A stretch of 64,000 nt of DNA from positions 442,001 through 506,000 of the forward strand of contig JACEVL010000428.1 in the NCBI GenBank assembly GCA_020284085.1. Reading direction: 5' to 3'. The position numbers were made by a program, and so were the translations under genes. Positions 1 through 12,354 of the stretch are shown here, one piece after another. The stretch is from Aporrectodea caliginosa. Its lineage: Eukaryota > Annelida > Clitellata > Crassiclitellata > Lumbricidae. The notes under the pieces are model-generated. The model was given only the letters and a program-made list of their open reading frames with translations, had not been told where the DNA came from and did no database searches. Each line of letters starts with the position of its first letter. Position 1 is the stretch's first letter.

Positions 1-396
1 GAAGCAATGCAGAATGCTAAATAGCCCGTCCTTCAAATAATCATTGTTAAGGGCTCCGATAGTGTCCACAGAAACAATACCATATTCCAAAGCATGCTGA
101 AAGTCTACAACTATTGAACTGAAGTATTTCTGCTCTTTTGTTTTTAAATAAGCTTATATAATTGCTTGGTGCTAATTCAAAAGACCTCTCCCATTGCACT
201 ACGTAATCGAGTACGTTGACTGTGTTCTGTGAATTACAAAATCAGAGGTCACGGGAGATGGCTGGCCTCACATCCACATATTCCGAAGCTATGAAAATGA
301 AGTAGATAAATTTTGATAGCCAAGACGTCCTCCAAGAGGCTTACTCGAGGTCATGCCTTTCTTCTATCCTTTCTGTGTCGTATCTGCTGTTTCAAA
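1..396. repeat. Duplicated P450-flank block, copy 1 (left part)
   Basis: This non-coding stretch is recognisably the same sequence as about 26091-26465 and, more diverged, about 12660-12708 plus 13476-13860. Shared landmarks are AGCCCGTCCTT, TTGAACTGAAGAATTTCTG (present in the other two copies) and the string leading to CTGCCCAATAACAATG. It is interrupted at 396 by a LINE and resumes at 1484. It lies on the 3' side of P450 gene 1, as the other copies lie 3' of other minus-strand P450 copies, so it probably moved with the gene by segmental duplication rather than as an independent transposon. Confidence 0.6.
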
Positions 397-1483
397 TTCA
401 TTCATTCATTCTGGAAATTTATATAGCGCCCTTCAAGAAATCTACTCAGAGGCGCTCCCAGCCCAGCCACGGCAAAAGTAAAAAGACTTGAGTGATTTAT
501 AAAATCCAGTTTGACTGGTCAAAGGTAGCAGGCGCAGCTCCGATGGCAGGTCATTCCAGATGGAGGGGCCTGCAACCGAGAAAGCTCGGCGCTGCCTAGC
601 AGTCAAGCGAGCCCGCGGAACTAGGAATTGCCCCGTCATTGTATTGTATTTTCGTTTATTGATCTACTCTGGCTGTCATAACGCAGCTAGTTACAAGAAT
701 TCATTCATCGATAATCGCGGGGCGAAGCGCCCGACGCGCTACAACGTCGGACACTGGGCAGCAGAGGTTGCGCAGGTAAGACGGAGCACAGCCAAGGATG
801 CTGCGTGAAACCAAAGAAGCAATACGGTATGAGATCCGCTGGGCCACAGGCAGCCAGTGTAACACATCGCGCATGTAGGCAGAGACAGAGCCGAATTTGG
901 GAATTCGCCCAATAAGCCGAGCAGCTGAGCGCAGAACACGATCTAGTCGCCCCAGAATCCCAAGAGGGAGGCCAACGAGGATCGAGCAACAGTGGTCAAT
1001 TCGACTGGTAACGAAGGCATGCACAAGAACCACTAGTGCGTCATGAGAAAGAGAGCGAGAAACTACTCGGAGCTGGCGAAGCTGATAGTAACAGCTTCGA
1101 CAGATCAAGTTCACATGTTGAGAAAGACTAAGTTCTTGGTCAAGGGCGAGGCCCAGGTCACGAACCGTTAGGGAAAAAGTTATATCAGGAAAGACCCGAG
1201 TAACCTGGAGCAAATCAATACCATCCAGTTTCCGACGGCCACCTAGCCAAATAAACTGTCTCTTGGAAGGATTTAGGAGAAGTCAATTTGAGGCCATCCA
1301 AGAGGAAAGAACATCTATCGTTAGGCACATCTGTTGTACAGTAGCGACTGAGTCTGATGGATGGGAATGGATGTAAGCTTGGACATCATCTGCAAAGAGC
1401 TGGTGCAGAAGCCCCTGAGAAGTCAGCAGAGGACAGAGATCAGCCGTATAGAGAAGAATATTACAACTGCAGGCTTACCACAA
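397..1483 (-). mobile_element. 5'-truncated L2/CR1-like LINE insertion
   Basis: On the minus strand, broken frames encode the C-terminal part of a non-LTR retrotransposon reverse transcriptase: the FADD catalytic motif (about 1390 downward), an RDLGLALD block, a SRIDHCCSILVGLP block and an LHWLPVAQRISYRI block, ending in a short C-terminal tail at 442. Stops and a frame change show it is dead. The 3' end contains GGGAGCGCCTCTGAG and GGGCGCTATAT, followed by a short TTCA-type repeat at 397-412. The 6-bp duplication TTCAAA flanks the insert (391-396 and 1484-1489), and removing it restores the sequence seen at 26461. The outer 30 nt at the 5' end (1454-1483) are not RT sequence; they match 1958-1987. 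Confidence 0.85.
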
Positions 1484-1692
1484 TTCAAAGCCTGTCCAAT
1501 AACAAGGACAAACAACTATTATAATTCCTAACTCTATGATCAAACTCCACAATTTAGCTGTGCTGGGGTCGGCAGCACTTCTGAATAGCAGTCTTGAAGA
1601 GGCGCCATATAAATCTCTGTAATAAATGAATGAATGAGTTGCACCAGAGTTAGATATGTCGAAAATGTCAACTTTAATAGCAGCTGTTCTCA
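1484..1692. repeat. Duplicated P450-flank block, copy 1 (continued)
   Basis: This resumes the block interrupted by the LINE. AGCCTGTCCAATAACAAGG matches AGCCTGCCCAATAACAATG at about 26465, and the last 40 bases match 26848-26890. A second small LINE-tail-like motif (GGCGCCATATAAAT followed by ATGA repeats) sits at about 1597-1638. No gene is visible. Confidence 0.5.
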
Positions 1693-3311
1693 GGGCCGGA
1701 TTAGCAAATGTGGTGGCCCTGTTCAGTAAGACTGTTGGGGCCCAGCCCAGCCCCATAGAATCACAAAAAGGACACATAAAACATGTTATATTCAACGAAT
1801 CAATATTGTTCTATTATTATAATTCGTGCCTTCTTTCTTTTTGTACAATATCAGTAGGGTTTATAATTATCCAATCTGGTGTTAATGACTTTAACTTAAG
1901 TGTACATCTTTTACGGTTTAACAATATTAGAGTGACTCGTGGGGGGAGTCGTGGTAAAAGAATATTACAACTGCAGGCTTACCACAATACAGAAAATAAA
2001 AATAGGCCGAAAAGGCTTAGGCTAACAATACAGTCTTGACTGATTGGACACAGTGTTTGCAGTTTACATTTTGTAGCAAAACTAACAGTTAGAGAGTTAA
2101 GAGCAACAAAAAATTATGAATTGACAATGACAATCAATATCGCTAAAATTGTCATGGAATGTACACACATAGGCCCATACATGTACGTTGCGAGCCTTTT
2201 GGCTATGTCGTCAAAATGTAGTTCACGTTCAGGAGAATCCGCAAGCTTCGCTCTACTCTTGGCACAGCATAAATGAAAAAACTGATACACTGCCTTATTC
2301 TGACGCGACTTGACTACTGCAACTCTTTACTCTATGGTCTCCCTGAATGCACACTGCTTCCTCTAACCAAAATAACGCAACCAGCTGTAAGACTGTGTAT
2401 TGGACTCTCTTACCATATCACACCTGCTCTTCGTTCTCTGCACTGGCTTCCTGTCTGTGAGCGTGTCCGCTTTAGAGCACGCGCAGATCATCTGCCTTCC
2501 TACTTATCTTCCATGGTCACGCCTTGCAACTCTGTTAAAGGCCGCTCCTCTCTTCGATCAGCATCTGCTGGAAAGTAGGCCTATGTTGTTTCTGGTACAC
2601 GTCTTGTCTTGACAATGTCACAGTTGTCGGTCCCTCTGGGACTCTCTACATCCTCATGTTCGCTCTAAACTGAAAACTTGCCTCTTCCAGTCTACCTACG
2701 GCTCTTAATGGTTGCCCGACTTCAATGTGCACTTCTGAATTTTTAAGTATGGTACTGTATTGTATGTCACTTTCATTACTCAACAATGTCAAACTAACGA
2801 GTCTGTCTTCGACATTGACGCTCTCGGTCTGTTTTTAATCAATTTGAGTTTTGTAAACGAACGTTCTCTGCTTCAGTTTGTCTCCATCAGAACAAGATAG
2901 GCCTATATTCACAGTGCTATCTCAACATTTGGAAAGGTGTCATTGAGTCCTTTTTGTGATTAACCAGTAAAGGATGTTTCATTTGTCTGTTCATGAGCAA
3001 AATGACTTTGCTTGGTCAGCAAACTGAATCATTTCGTTTTCGGCTGATTTTGAGATGAACCTGCCTGATAATAGAAACTTTAATAGGGGCCCACACAAGT
3101 GCAAAAGTCGTTTGTTGTGTGTATTAACATGTGCAGTTTCTAAAAATTTATTCTGAGTTTTTTGCTCATTTTTACTGTTAGACTAAACAAATAACAATAA
3201 TAATTATAAAATTTGAAGAAAAATTCTTTGGCATATGTGGGGGACCCCTCAAGTGTGGGGGCCCCTGTTCGGCCGAACATGTTGAACATGCCTTAATCCG
3301 CCTCTGGAGCC
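1693..3311. mobile_element. hAT-like insertion with a paralogous empty site
   Basis: The left end begins CAGGGCCGGATTAGC. The right end, read on the minus strand, is CAGAGGCGGATTAAGG, typical of hAT-type ends. Eight-base flanks GCTGTTCT (left) and CCTGTTCT (right) look like a slightly decayed target duplication. The paralogous block at about 26850-26910 runs straight through the junction (ACTATTCTCATCAGG) without the insert, which supports insertion here. No transposase frame is seen. A LINE fragment lies inside at 2252-2720. Three bases (GAG) between the right TIR and the right duplication are unexplained. Confidence 0.55.
2252..2720 (+). mobile_element. LINE (CR1/L2 group) RT C-terminal fragment
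   Basis: Plus-strand frames contain TRLDYCNSLLYGLPE and ITPALRSLHWLPVCERVRF, blocks that mark the region after the catalytic palm in CR1/L2-group reverse transcriptases. The frame is open only from 2273 to 2578 and similarity continues in broken frames to about 2720. It lies inside the hAT-like insert, either carried by it or inserted later. It is a relic with no complete domain. Confidence 0.75.
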
Positions 3312-4140
3312 TGTTCTCATCAGGCGTTGAGTACGTGCGTAAAGCCAAAATCCACTCCAGCTGCCTGAGTCCAAAGACAAGCAATTTGTTAAACCAGAAA
3401 CTAATCTGGCATTTAGTTTTTTAAAGACAGAATTCTGATAAACAGAGCAATTAAATAGTAGCTGAGCTCTAGATGTAGGCCTACGTCTGAAGCTGAAAGT
3501 CCGAAAACTGAAATCTAAAACCGATGCTGAGAATAATAACAATTTAACGACATGTCGAAGCATGAAAGGCCGTAGACACCCAGAGGAAAACACATTTTAC
3601 AGTTCTCAAAGTCCTGTTTTTGCTTCTTTCTCCTCCACTTGAACACAAGTGTGCCATTTAACTAGTTCTCTACCACATGCAAACTTCAATTCTCTAAGAA
3701 CAGATGTCTGTAAGTTAAACGGTTGCAACGCACGTTATTTCTTTTTATGACTTACATGTTGTTTGGAATAATGGAGGGTACGAACAAAAGAGGCAGACCA
3801 CCGTGTATTACAGGCTGTCTGTTCTGTTAGTACTTAAGATTAAATTGCATAACAGCTCAACTGCAATTACATTTTTAACGTACGCGTACGGTACGTGTAC
3901 TTCTTTCTTTTCGATAACGTTCGTATTAGTATGCGTACGCTAGTCCGGTAGGTGACGTACGGTCGCACACTGGTGGCAACAGATAGGCCTACCCCTAGTG
4001 TAGGCAGTCCGCACAGAGACATGCAAGTCTACAATGAATTAGTTTAACTTTAATGTCATTGTTGATAGATTAGAAATCAATAGCTTTTGGCTTCTACTTT
4101 GTAACGTGGTTCCGTGACATCAGTAGGAATTAAGTGTTCA
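3312..4140. repeat. Duplicated P450-flank block, copy 1 (right part)
   Basis: Matches about 26893-27335 with indels. Landmarks include TTTAACGACATGTCGA and GACATCAGTAGGAATTAAG, present in both. No coding sequence is seen. It adjoins the 3' flank of P450 gene 1, and its partner adjoins the P450 exon relic at 27397, which argues for duplication of gene plus flank. Confidence 0.65.
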
Positions 4141-4755
4141 AAACTCACCTCTCTACTGACAAGCTGAACATTACACTACCGAGCACCCCCTTGATTCACT
4201 GAAAATCGCAGCTAATTCTTCCCAATTTCTTTCCGTTATTCATGAAAAAATTTAGGATATGATTCACCTGTTCCTGGGCGTAATAGCGTATGTCCGTTTA
4301 AAACCATTTCAGCTGTTCCACCACAGTTTGAGTAATAGGATATATATGTCCGCTTTCATCCAATTTGACAGTCCACAACATTTTTCAGTAAACTTCATCT
4401 TTACGGTTCAGCGGGCATTTTTAGAACTCATCTTCATCTGAGCAAACGATTTAAACAATTTAATTATATTTTAAATTGCTGTTAAAATCACTTTTTACAC
4501 TTGGATTATGTGGAACATGGATTTGAGGTCAGTATGTGAATGCAGGCGCAGATATAGATCTACGTTCGCCAGTGGGTGGTGTCACGCTATGCCATATGCT
4601 TAACGTTTTCTATTTAAGTAGTTGTAAATCAGGTTTTCATGATTTTGATGCGCCTTTATGATTTTGGTTTTTATACAAAATAATCAAATGCAAAGAACTG
4701 GAAGGCAAAATCAATGAAAAATGTATTTCGTTTATTATTGTTACGGTATTCATTA
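4141..4755. other. Unassigned AT-rich intergenic sequence
   Basis: No gene, RNA or recognisable repeat is seen here on either strand. The short open frame at 4259-4441 has no recognisable motif. Confidence 0.5.
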
Positions 4756-5061
4756 TTATTTGCCCCGATGAATCTCAGATCCCTCAGTAATTAAAAAGTA
4801 AAAACCATCCGAAGAACAGAGAAAACCACTCTGGGACGGATACGTCAAGATCCGGCGTAGCAGAAGTGACTTGGAAGGCAATGGCGTTGCTGTTGTTGGT
4901 GGTGGTATTGTTGCTGTTGTTATTATTATTGTGATTATGATTATGATTACGATCATGATAATAATGATGATAATGCTGATGATGATGATTATTATTATTA
5001 TTGTTATTATTATTACTGTTTTTTATGCCCGAAGTACATATTTTCACTTATGAAGTTGTAG

Positions 5062-5158
<97 letters not shown>
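4756..5158. repeat. ATT microsatellite with conserved GATCCCTCAG-type leader
   Basis: An almost pure (ATT)n tract occupies about 5062-5158, preceded by imperfect ATT/GAT triplets. The 110 bases before the tract (AGATCCCTCAG, CCATCCGAAGAACAGAG, AAGATCCGGCGTAG) resemble sequences also found next to ATT tracts at about 16330-16420 and 16475-16820. The tract is therefore probably the tail of a dispersed element. Confidence 0.7.
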
Positions 5159-5472
5159 CCTTAAAACATTAGTCCTGTATACTGACTCTTGTAAGTATTA
5201 TTGCACATGATGCTTTGCTTAAAGTCGAAGAAGTTTCGACAAAATAAAAAATTGAAGAATAAATGTTTCAATACGCAAAGTCACATCTAACCGCATCATA
5301 ATATGATATATAGTTTGTTAACTAAAAGCTAATTGCCACTTTTTGCAGCGTGGTTATCTTACTTCATTAAGTCCGAAGTGTTCAGAAATGCTAACATTAT
5401 GCAGCTCTCAACACTCGCTCTTGTTAGCACTTCTTAAAACAGGATACAAGGAACAGAGATGCGAGCTTGTAG

Positions 5473-8400
5473 CTAGCATCTTGGAATCAGTCTTATTTTG
5501 AAAGGTGTTGGCTTTATTACAAGTCCGTTCACTTCTTTAGCACTGATCAAATCCTGGCCCTCTGGTGGCTGGATATCAAAATGCTTCAAAAGGTTGGCTA
5601 GAAAGAGGAAGAACTCTTGACGTGCCAGTATCTCTCCAATACAAGAACGCCTTCCTGAAAGAAAAATAACATGAAGAGTATTTATTATAAATATGTGCAA
5701 TTTAAGTCATTTTCTTTCTTAGAATATTTAATCGTCTACGGCGTGGCCAACGGACAGTTTTCAGTGTTACTTTGAAATCTCTCTAAGTTTTAAACTGTTC
5801 TCCTGTTTTAGGTTTTTTAAATTAAATTCAAAGTGAAACGTCTATTAGCACTATTCAAATGAAGCGTTTGAGCTGTTGGCTTAATCTGAATGAGATTACG
5901 CTCAACAAATTACAAATAATGTACAACAATAATTTTATTATTTGCGTCTTTTTAAAACATTTGTTGAAATTCAGTGTAGTCGTAGTTATACATCGAAGTT
6001 TCTAAGATTCCTCAAATAAAAGAGAATCATATCGTGTAGTCTAGAGGTTTGTGAAACGGCAAACACAGATATTGTAAGTGGTTTGGCTAGGAGTTGACTG
6101 ACACTTGAAATCCTTGTGGTGTTGCCGTAAGAGCGACTCTGGTATATACTGGTAGAGGTGATCATGGGCGCTTTGAAATTACTATAGGCCAATCTGATAC
6201 GCGGTTTCAGCAAGTGACGTTTTTTAGATTGAACTCTAGACTGTAGCATGCGACAACTATCAAAGCCGTCAGAGGAAAAGCTTAGACATCATAAGCCGAC
6301 ATAAATTTATTTATGACACAATCATAAATGAATAACTCAAAATAATGGCGATTTCTGATTAATAAATTAGTTAATGAACTCTCGGGCGTGATTATTTTAT
6401 GTGTATTTCTAAAATAGTCGACATGAACTGCCTGCAAACAATCGTGGACATGGCAACGTTTCAGAAAGGAGCAAGTCACTTATGATGTTGGTGATTGCTC
6501 AACTGCATTCATAATAAGTAAGCAGTTTACATTCATTGCAGTCGTTTTTAAAACTTTTACGAGATTAAGGCGTTAATAATGAATAAAAAGCACTTTAAAA
6601 TTAGCATATTAACAACAGTACTATGAAGCAAATCATTTATTAAGTGTGACCTACCGAGGCCAAATGGTATGATGTCATCTTTTCTAATCACGTTATTATC
6701 TTTGTCCAGGAATCTCTCCGGTCTGAAGTTCTCTGGGTCTCCCCAGACTTTAGGGTCCATGTGAACGCTGTAGAGATTTGAAATGGCCTAAAATAATGAG
6801 AAATTATTTCGTACAGCTAGGTGATAAAGTTGAGTTAATAAATAGTGCTCATAATGTAGATAATCAAGCAACTACATGCATGGTAGTGGCTATTTACTGC
6901 ACACCTAACTAACAGTTCAGAGGTCGTTGGTTGATGCTATCACAAAATCTTTTATAAATGGTCTCATTTCCTCAATTTTTTGGGAGTCATCATTTCATGC
7001 CTGGTATCTTGGTTATAACATGAAAGTGAAAGTTTTAAGAATGGCTCAAAATTTCCAAGAAGTCTTATACAAAGTGTGACTAAATTCAGATCCTTTGCAC
7101 GAAACGCGTAATGCGCTGATGCAAAGGCTAAATTTACGAAAAACTACTTCTTTAAACGCCTCAATATAAACAATACCAAAAACGGTAAGCCCTTACAGTG
7201 AAGATCTTTCAACTGAACTACAAACACATCTAGAGCATTGCAGTTACATGGCAACTTTTAAATATCAGGAAAAGAAAAATCTGTTAGCCCGAAAACAATT
7301 CTAACAATCCTAATCCAGCAAAATTAGAGATTTGCAATACCGGAATGTTTCTGATCTACATACCAAACATCCACGAGGTATGAAGTATCCACAGATCTCC
7401 GTGTCTTTCATAGCTAAACGTGGAATCGTATGAAACACTAAGGTACGACGTCGCATCACTTCACACATCACAGCCTCTGTATACGGCAGACGTGGCTTGT
7501 CATCAACGGAAGGAATCCTGTTACCACTGCATACTTCGTCGATTTCTGTCTGAAGACGGGACCGAACCTTGGGATGATTAGCCAATTCCAAAAGCGCCCA
7601 CATCAAACTAACACCGACGGTGTCCGAACTAGCCATGCACAGATCTCTCAAGATGAAAACGAGCTCCTGGTGGCTGTAGTTGGGCCCCTCGATTTCAAGG
7701 AATCGTGTCACAAAATTTCTTTCAGAAGGATTTCTCTTGTTGTGCTCTATCGCCACCTCGATTTGATCCACCAAGCGTTTGTGTGCACCGGTCAGCTTTC
7801 CAATCTTCTTCCGGAAAGTTGGAAGAAATCGAATGAAGGGAGCGTAGTCAATTCTTGATTCAAGATTTTCAACAAATTCAAACGAATCATCGATTAACTT
7901 ACTACGGTTGATGCCATCCTGAGATTCGCTGCCGAAAAGAATGGTCATAACCACATTTGAGGTGGCATACTTCAGTGCGGATGTCGGGTCAAATGGACAA
8001 CCTTTTTGCTTTCGAATTTCTGCAACCAAACTTTCAGTTTCTTGCGAAATTCTAACATCCATTTCTTGATTGATTCCAAATCCAAATTCCTTCAAGATGG
8101 AAAGGGTCAGCTTGCGGTAGCACTTGGCAGATTCGTGATAATGCGTGAAGCTGATACCTGGGTAAAGTTAAGCAAAGTGTCAGAACAAGTTTGTGACGAT
8201 TTCAATTTATATAGGCCTAATTTACGAATAAAAGAATTTAAAAAATTCATAAATAAAAGAAATGTAAATGATACATTCATAAAAGAACTAAAATAATATA
8301 AAATCATTACGTTGTACTGTAGGTACATAATTGTGTTGTAGCGTGTTTGGAGTGATACAATCATTTTGTGATATTTTATAACTTCTTAAAGTAAAAACAC

Positions 8401-10180
8401 ACATTTTCTCGGGGAACCAAAAACTCCAGGTAGAATAGACTATAGAGTATGAGCAATGTGTCGAATTGTTTGGAAACGTAGGGTTAAAACGGTTAATGAC
8501 TGGCATGAGGTGTTTAAGAGTATACATCAATCATTATAAACTTACTTCCCTATCGATTTTTACTTCAATGAGCGCCGGTGAATAAACCGGTTTCTGCGAC
8601 TTAGCTTTTTAGGCGATTTAGAAATATCGAAATTATGATTACAACTACGAGACACACAACATTTTAGACCTATAATCTACGTCAATCATATCCAGATCAT
8701 GCATGAATTCCCTGAAGTTGCCAAATTACAAAGCATTCGCCATAAGCGTACATTGAGTAGGTGGAGTAGGCCTTTTTCCTTGAGCAGGAGTAAAAATTGA
8801 ATTTCACGCGTTTAACTTCTCTGTCTTATAGGTCTATCTAATCAGAAGCCCAAACAATTGTTTCAGAGACTTCTTATCCGTAATTAAGGCAGAAACCTTC
8901 GAAATCTTCCGAATGCAGACAATTGTCACAAAGTTCTTTTACCAACTATACACTTTCGCATTGTACTGCATAGGACCTACGTATCATCATACACAGAAAG
9001 ATGCATTGGCACGCCTAATCATTCCTCGGCGCGCCTTGTACAGCATACACGCATCAGTCTTTGACGTTGCAAAAACGCACCTCTTACACATTAACTTATA
9101 CACACGAAGGACTTCTCTAATGCTTTCAGGCTCTGGTATCATACCTCCAACACACTACAGCATAGGGCTTAGTAGTAGCCTAATATAGGGCATCTAGCAT
9201 CTAGCAACGTTTCCCTGTTTAAAGACACTGATGCAATATCATTGAAGGAAAAGAGTGAAATTTTGATCTGGTGTTGCGGTATCTCATGGATTTGTACTGA
9301 TCCAAAGTCAAACTCCCATTACTACGGAAGCTTTTAAAAAATAGTTATTTCTGTGTTTTTATTGTTTTCTTGCTCTATATCACGTCAATTTTGGCATTTA
9401 AACTAACCTTTCAAATCGAGGTTCAGAATGTTGGCGATCAGCGAAAGCTTCTCCATGTTTCAGCATGGCATCTACAATTGCCTCCTTTCCATTGAGTGAA
9501 ACAGCCATACTTCACAAAAAATAAACGTAGCAATATGTAGTGTAACAAATATAGGCTATGATTTTAAGCACCAAAGCCTGTTTAGTACAGTTCAGAGAAG
9601 ATTTGATAAAACCTATGAGAAAGCTTTCCTCAGAAGTTCAGAAATTTGCCGTATAATTTAAGAAATTTAATCTTAAAGTTAGGCTATAGGTAGGCCTATA
9701 TAACTATTTCTGTTTTTGGTGTAACTGAGGCAATGTTACTTCACACAACTTCGTATTTCCAATCTGCTCAGCTAATTGCAGCATAATTATTATACCACAG
9801 TCAAGCCATACTGTTGTGCTCAAGGTCAAACGATAATAACATTCGACTTGCATGGGTCGATGATTATAATTATGTCTGAGAGCTCGCCATGGAGTCAAAC
9901 TGACGCAGGTTTGATTATACTTTGAAATATAGCATAGGTAGGTCTACCTTCGTGCTGCGTAGAGTCGTATGACAGGTCCCAGTTGTTCTGCCTTGCGCAT
10001 GAAAAAGATGTGCATCGTTTCCAAGCCCCCTGTGAAAAACGGGATCGATCCAAGCAGCGGTAAAGCTGGAATTGATGGTGGATATCGCTTCCCAGCATCT
10101 TTGCTGCCATTTCTTTTTACGAAGAGGAAAACTATCAGGATTGCGAAAACTGCCACAAGAACTGCGTTGGCAGCAAACAT
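5473..10180 (-). pseudogene. Cytochrome P450 (CYP2-clan type) gene 1, frameshifted
   Basis: Five coding exons on the minus strand: 10180-9948, 9509-9408, 8157-7364, 6787-6655 and 5654-5473, all bounded by AG/GT. Exon 1 encodes a membrane anchor followed by the proline-rich hinge YPPSIPALPLLGS. Exon 3 carries the I-helix (MASSDT) and the K-helix ExxR (EVMR). Exon 4 has DPENFRPERF. Exon 5 completes the heme-binding motif FGLGRRSCIG and ends in PRC. The product would be a haem-thiolate monooxygenase anchored in the ER. Coding exon 2 is 102 nt against 122 nt in genes 2 and 3: 20 bp are missing around codons 103-110, which shifts the frame. All other exons keep frame and splice sites, so inactivation looks recent. 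A non-coding leader exon ends at 12355. An assembly error in exon 2 is the main alternative. Confidence 0.85.
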
Positions 10181-10334
10181 CTGCAAAAGAGAAAAACATA
10201 TTTTAAAGTTGATTGTGTTATCATAATCGTTATATCGTGATTCATAAAAGCACCAAACAAGCGAAGTCGAGGGAACCAGCTTATTCACAGGCGCTTAGTC
10301 AATATAAAATCGATAGGTAGGTAAGGTTGATGAG

Positions 10335-11110
10335 TCAGGCAGTCAGGCAGACAGTCACACGGCAAAGGTGGATGGTGGTTAAAATTGAAACGGCGAGAGA
10401 TTTAAGGGGAAGAGGAGGACAAATCAGGGAGGATTTGTGAAAGAGCAGTAATTTTTGGTTTTGAGTGTAAGACCTGTGAAGAGATAGCAAGGGCTGAGTA
10501 TTTGGTGAGTTTGGAGTATGGATCTGACATTTTTGGCGGGTGTTTGTTCCAGAGAGGCGTTCAGGTATTTTAGGCCAGTGAAGTGACTTCAGGACAAGAG
10601 TCATTGTGATGGTGTTTGAGGTGTTTCGTGACAGCACGAGCGAGACTGCGAGAGCATTTTGCAGGGCCTAAAGGCGATTTAATTCGATGGTCCTATATTC
10701 CGGAAGAGTGAATTGCAATAGCCTAATTTAGCATGAATCATGGATGTAGCGACAGACAACAATATACATGCAAATTTGAAGTCGAGCATATGGCGGATTC
10801 TGCGAAGATCCCGGATATGCATGAAATAAGAGCGGGAAAGATGAATGATAAGATCGCAGAAGCTAAAGTTTTGGTCGAAAATCACACCTAGGATACGGAT
10901 AGAAGAATTGGCAATTAAATAGGCCTAATGTGGGTAGATGCAGAGTATAGGTTGAAAACATAAAGGGATGAGGAATGCTGGTCTCGCAGGTCTATAAGTG
11001 TGAATTCAGTTTTAGGCGGGTTCAAGCCCAGGAGATTAGATGTCATTAGGAAAAGATTTGGCCAATGGTCAATGTATGTGTAATGGAAGACAACACTAGA
11101 CAGCGGCGCC
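10335..11110 (-). mobile_element. LINE relic in intron 1 of P450 gene 1
   Basis: Minus-strand fragments in several frames read as a decayed L2/CR1-group reverse transcriptase. In order from 11110 they include LGLNPPKTEF, SSIRILGVIFDQNFSF, HAKLGYCNSLF and LKSLHWPKIPERL. These correspond to the thumb and post-palm region of such elements. Frameshifts and stops are frequent. It lies in the leader intron of P450 gene 1, in the same orientation as the gene. Confidence 0.8.
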
Positions 11111-11211
11111 AATACCGTCACTATAGCTTATGATTTTACCCTCAACATCAAGTATTACAACCACACAACAAAAACACCAATTCTGTCATTAGGAAAACAT
11201 TGCTGTCAGCA

Positions 11212-11212
<1 letters not shown>

Positions 11213-11289
<77 letters not shown>

Positions 11290-11480
11290 TAATAATATAA
11301 TGGTGCGAACCTAACTACTACTAGTTGACTTCTACTACTACTAGTGAAGGGCTAATACCACTAATACCACACCACACCACTACCACTACCACACCACTAC
11401 CATTACCACTACCACTACCACTACCATACCACTACCACTACCACTTCTTACTACTACTACTACTACTACTACTAACTACT
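11213..11480. repeat. AAT microsatellite and ACT/ACC simple repeats
   Basis: (AAT)n runs from about 11213 to 11300, followed by TAC/ACC/ACT triplet and hexamer repeats from about 11330 to 11480. It separates two LINE relics. Confidence 0.85.
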
Positions 11481-11920
11481 AGGTCAGGATGTTCAGGTTC
11501 GTCTCTCTCCTCTTCAGTCGGTCCTCAACACAGCTGCTAGACTTATAGCCCGCCTTCCCAGGTACTCTCACATCTCTTCCTTTATGTTTGATGAACTTCA
11601 TTGGCTCCCTCTGCATGCTCGCATACAATTTAAAATCCTCTCTCTGATCTTCAAGGCTCAGAGGATCTTGCCCCGCAATATCTGGTTGGCGTACTACTTC
11701 GACCTCAGGTCCACTTCGTTCCTCCAATAGACTTGACCTCTTGGGAGTAGATGCTATGGAGGCTCGTTCCTAAGAATTGGTCCCTCTCTTTGGAATGCTT
11801 TAGCTGGATGCGGGTCTCAGTGCTTTTCTCAAAACCTGTTTATTTTCGCGGGGCTTAGCACACAGCATGGGAGCGCTTCTGAACGGTTCACCCTACGAGG
11901 GATGTTACAAAACTTAAATA
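11481..11920 (+). mobile_element. LINE (L2/CR1 group) 3' fragment
   Basis: A plus-strand reading contains VLNTAARLIARLPRYSH, FDELHWLPLHARIQFKILS and, after frame breaks, a PSLWNAL block. This is the conserved post-RT region of L2/CR1-group LINEs. It ends in a short TACGA-type repeat near 11915. It is non-functional and sits antisense to P450 gene 1 in its leader intron. Confidence 0.8.
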
Positions 11921-11951
11921 CGATACGATACTAATAATAATAATAATAATA

Positions 11952-12065
11952 ATATCGATGTTCAAACAAGATATCGATGTTCAAACAAGATATCGATGTT
12001 CAAACAAGATATCGATGTTCAAACAAGATATCGATGTTCAAACAGGATATCGATGTTCAAACAAG
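11952..12065. repeat. 19-bp tandem array, six copies
   Basis: Six consecutive units of ATATCGATGTTCAAACAAG start at 11952, 11971, 11990, 12009, 12028 and 12047, with one substitution in unit 5. Each unit carries the palindrome ATCGAT. It follows a short AAT tract and lies about 290 bp inside the leader intron of P450 gene 1. Confidence 0.9.
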
Positions 12066-12354
12066 ATAGCTCGATTGTTCAAATGTCGAGATGCGGGAGA
12101 ATCGTGGGATACGGGCAATAAGCTTGGCATCTGCATTAGGAACCGATTGTAGTGAGGAGAGGCGCACTTTAGGGAGGCCTAAAGATGGATATGATTGTGG
12201 TGACACAACGATGCAAAACGCCACCGTATTTCTAATGCGTAATTTGGCGTTTAAACCACCAATGGTTATTTATAGCAAGGCATAAAAAGGAGAAACGTCA
12301 ACATACAATTAGCGCAATATGCTTTACAATGTTGCACAAGAAAACAACGTTTAC

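Noticed and set aside
5001..5210. Poly-isoleucine, poly-tyrosine and poly-leucine reading frames (also at 16127-16396, 16537-16891 and 32264-32536)
   Set aside because: They are translations of ATT/AAT microsatellites with no independent coding signal.
7574..7858. Open frames antisense to P450 exons (also 8006-8296, 19516-19704, 36080-36271, 38348-38613)
   Set aside because: They are shadows of the real exons on the opposite strand.
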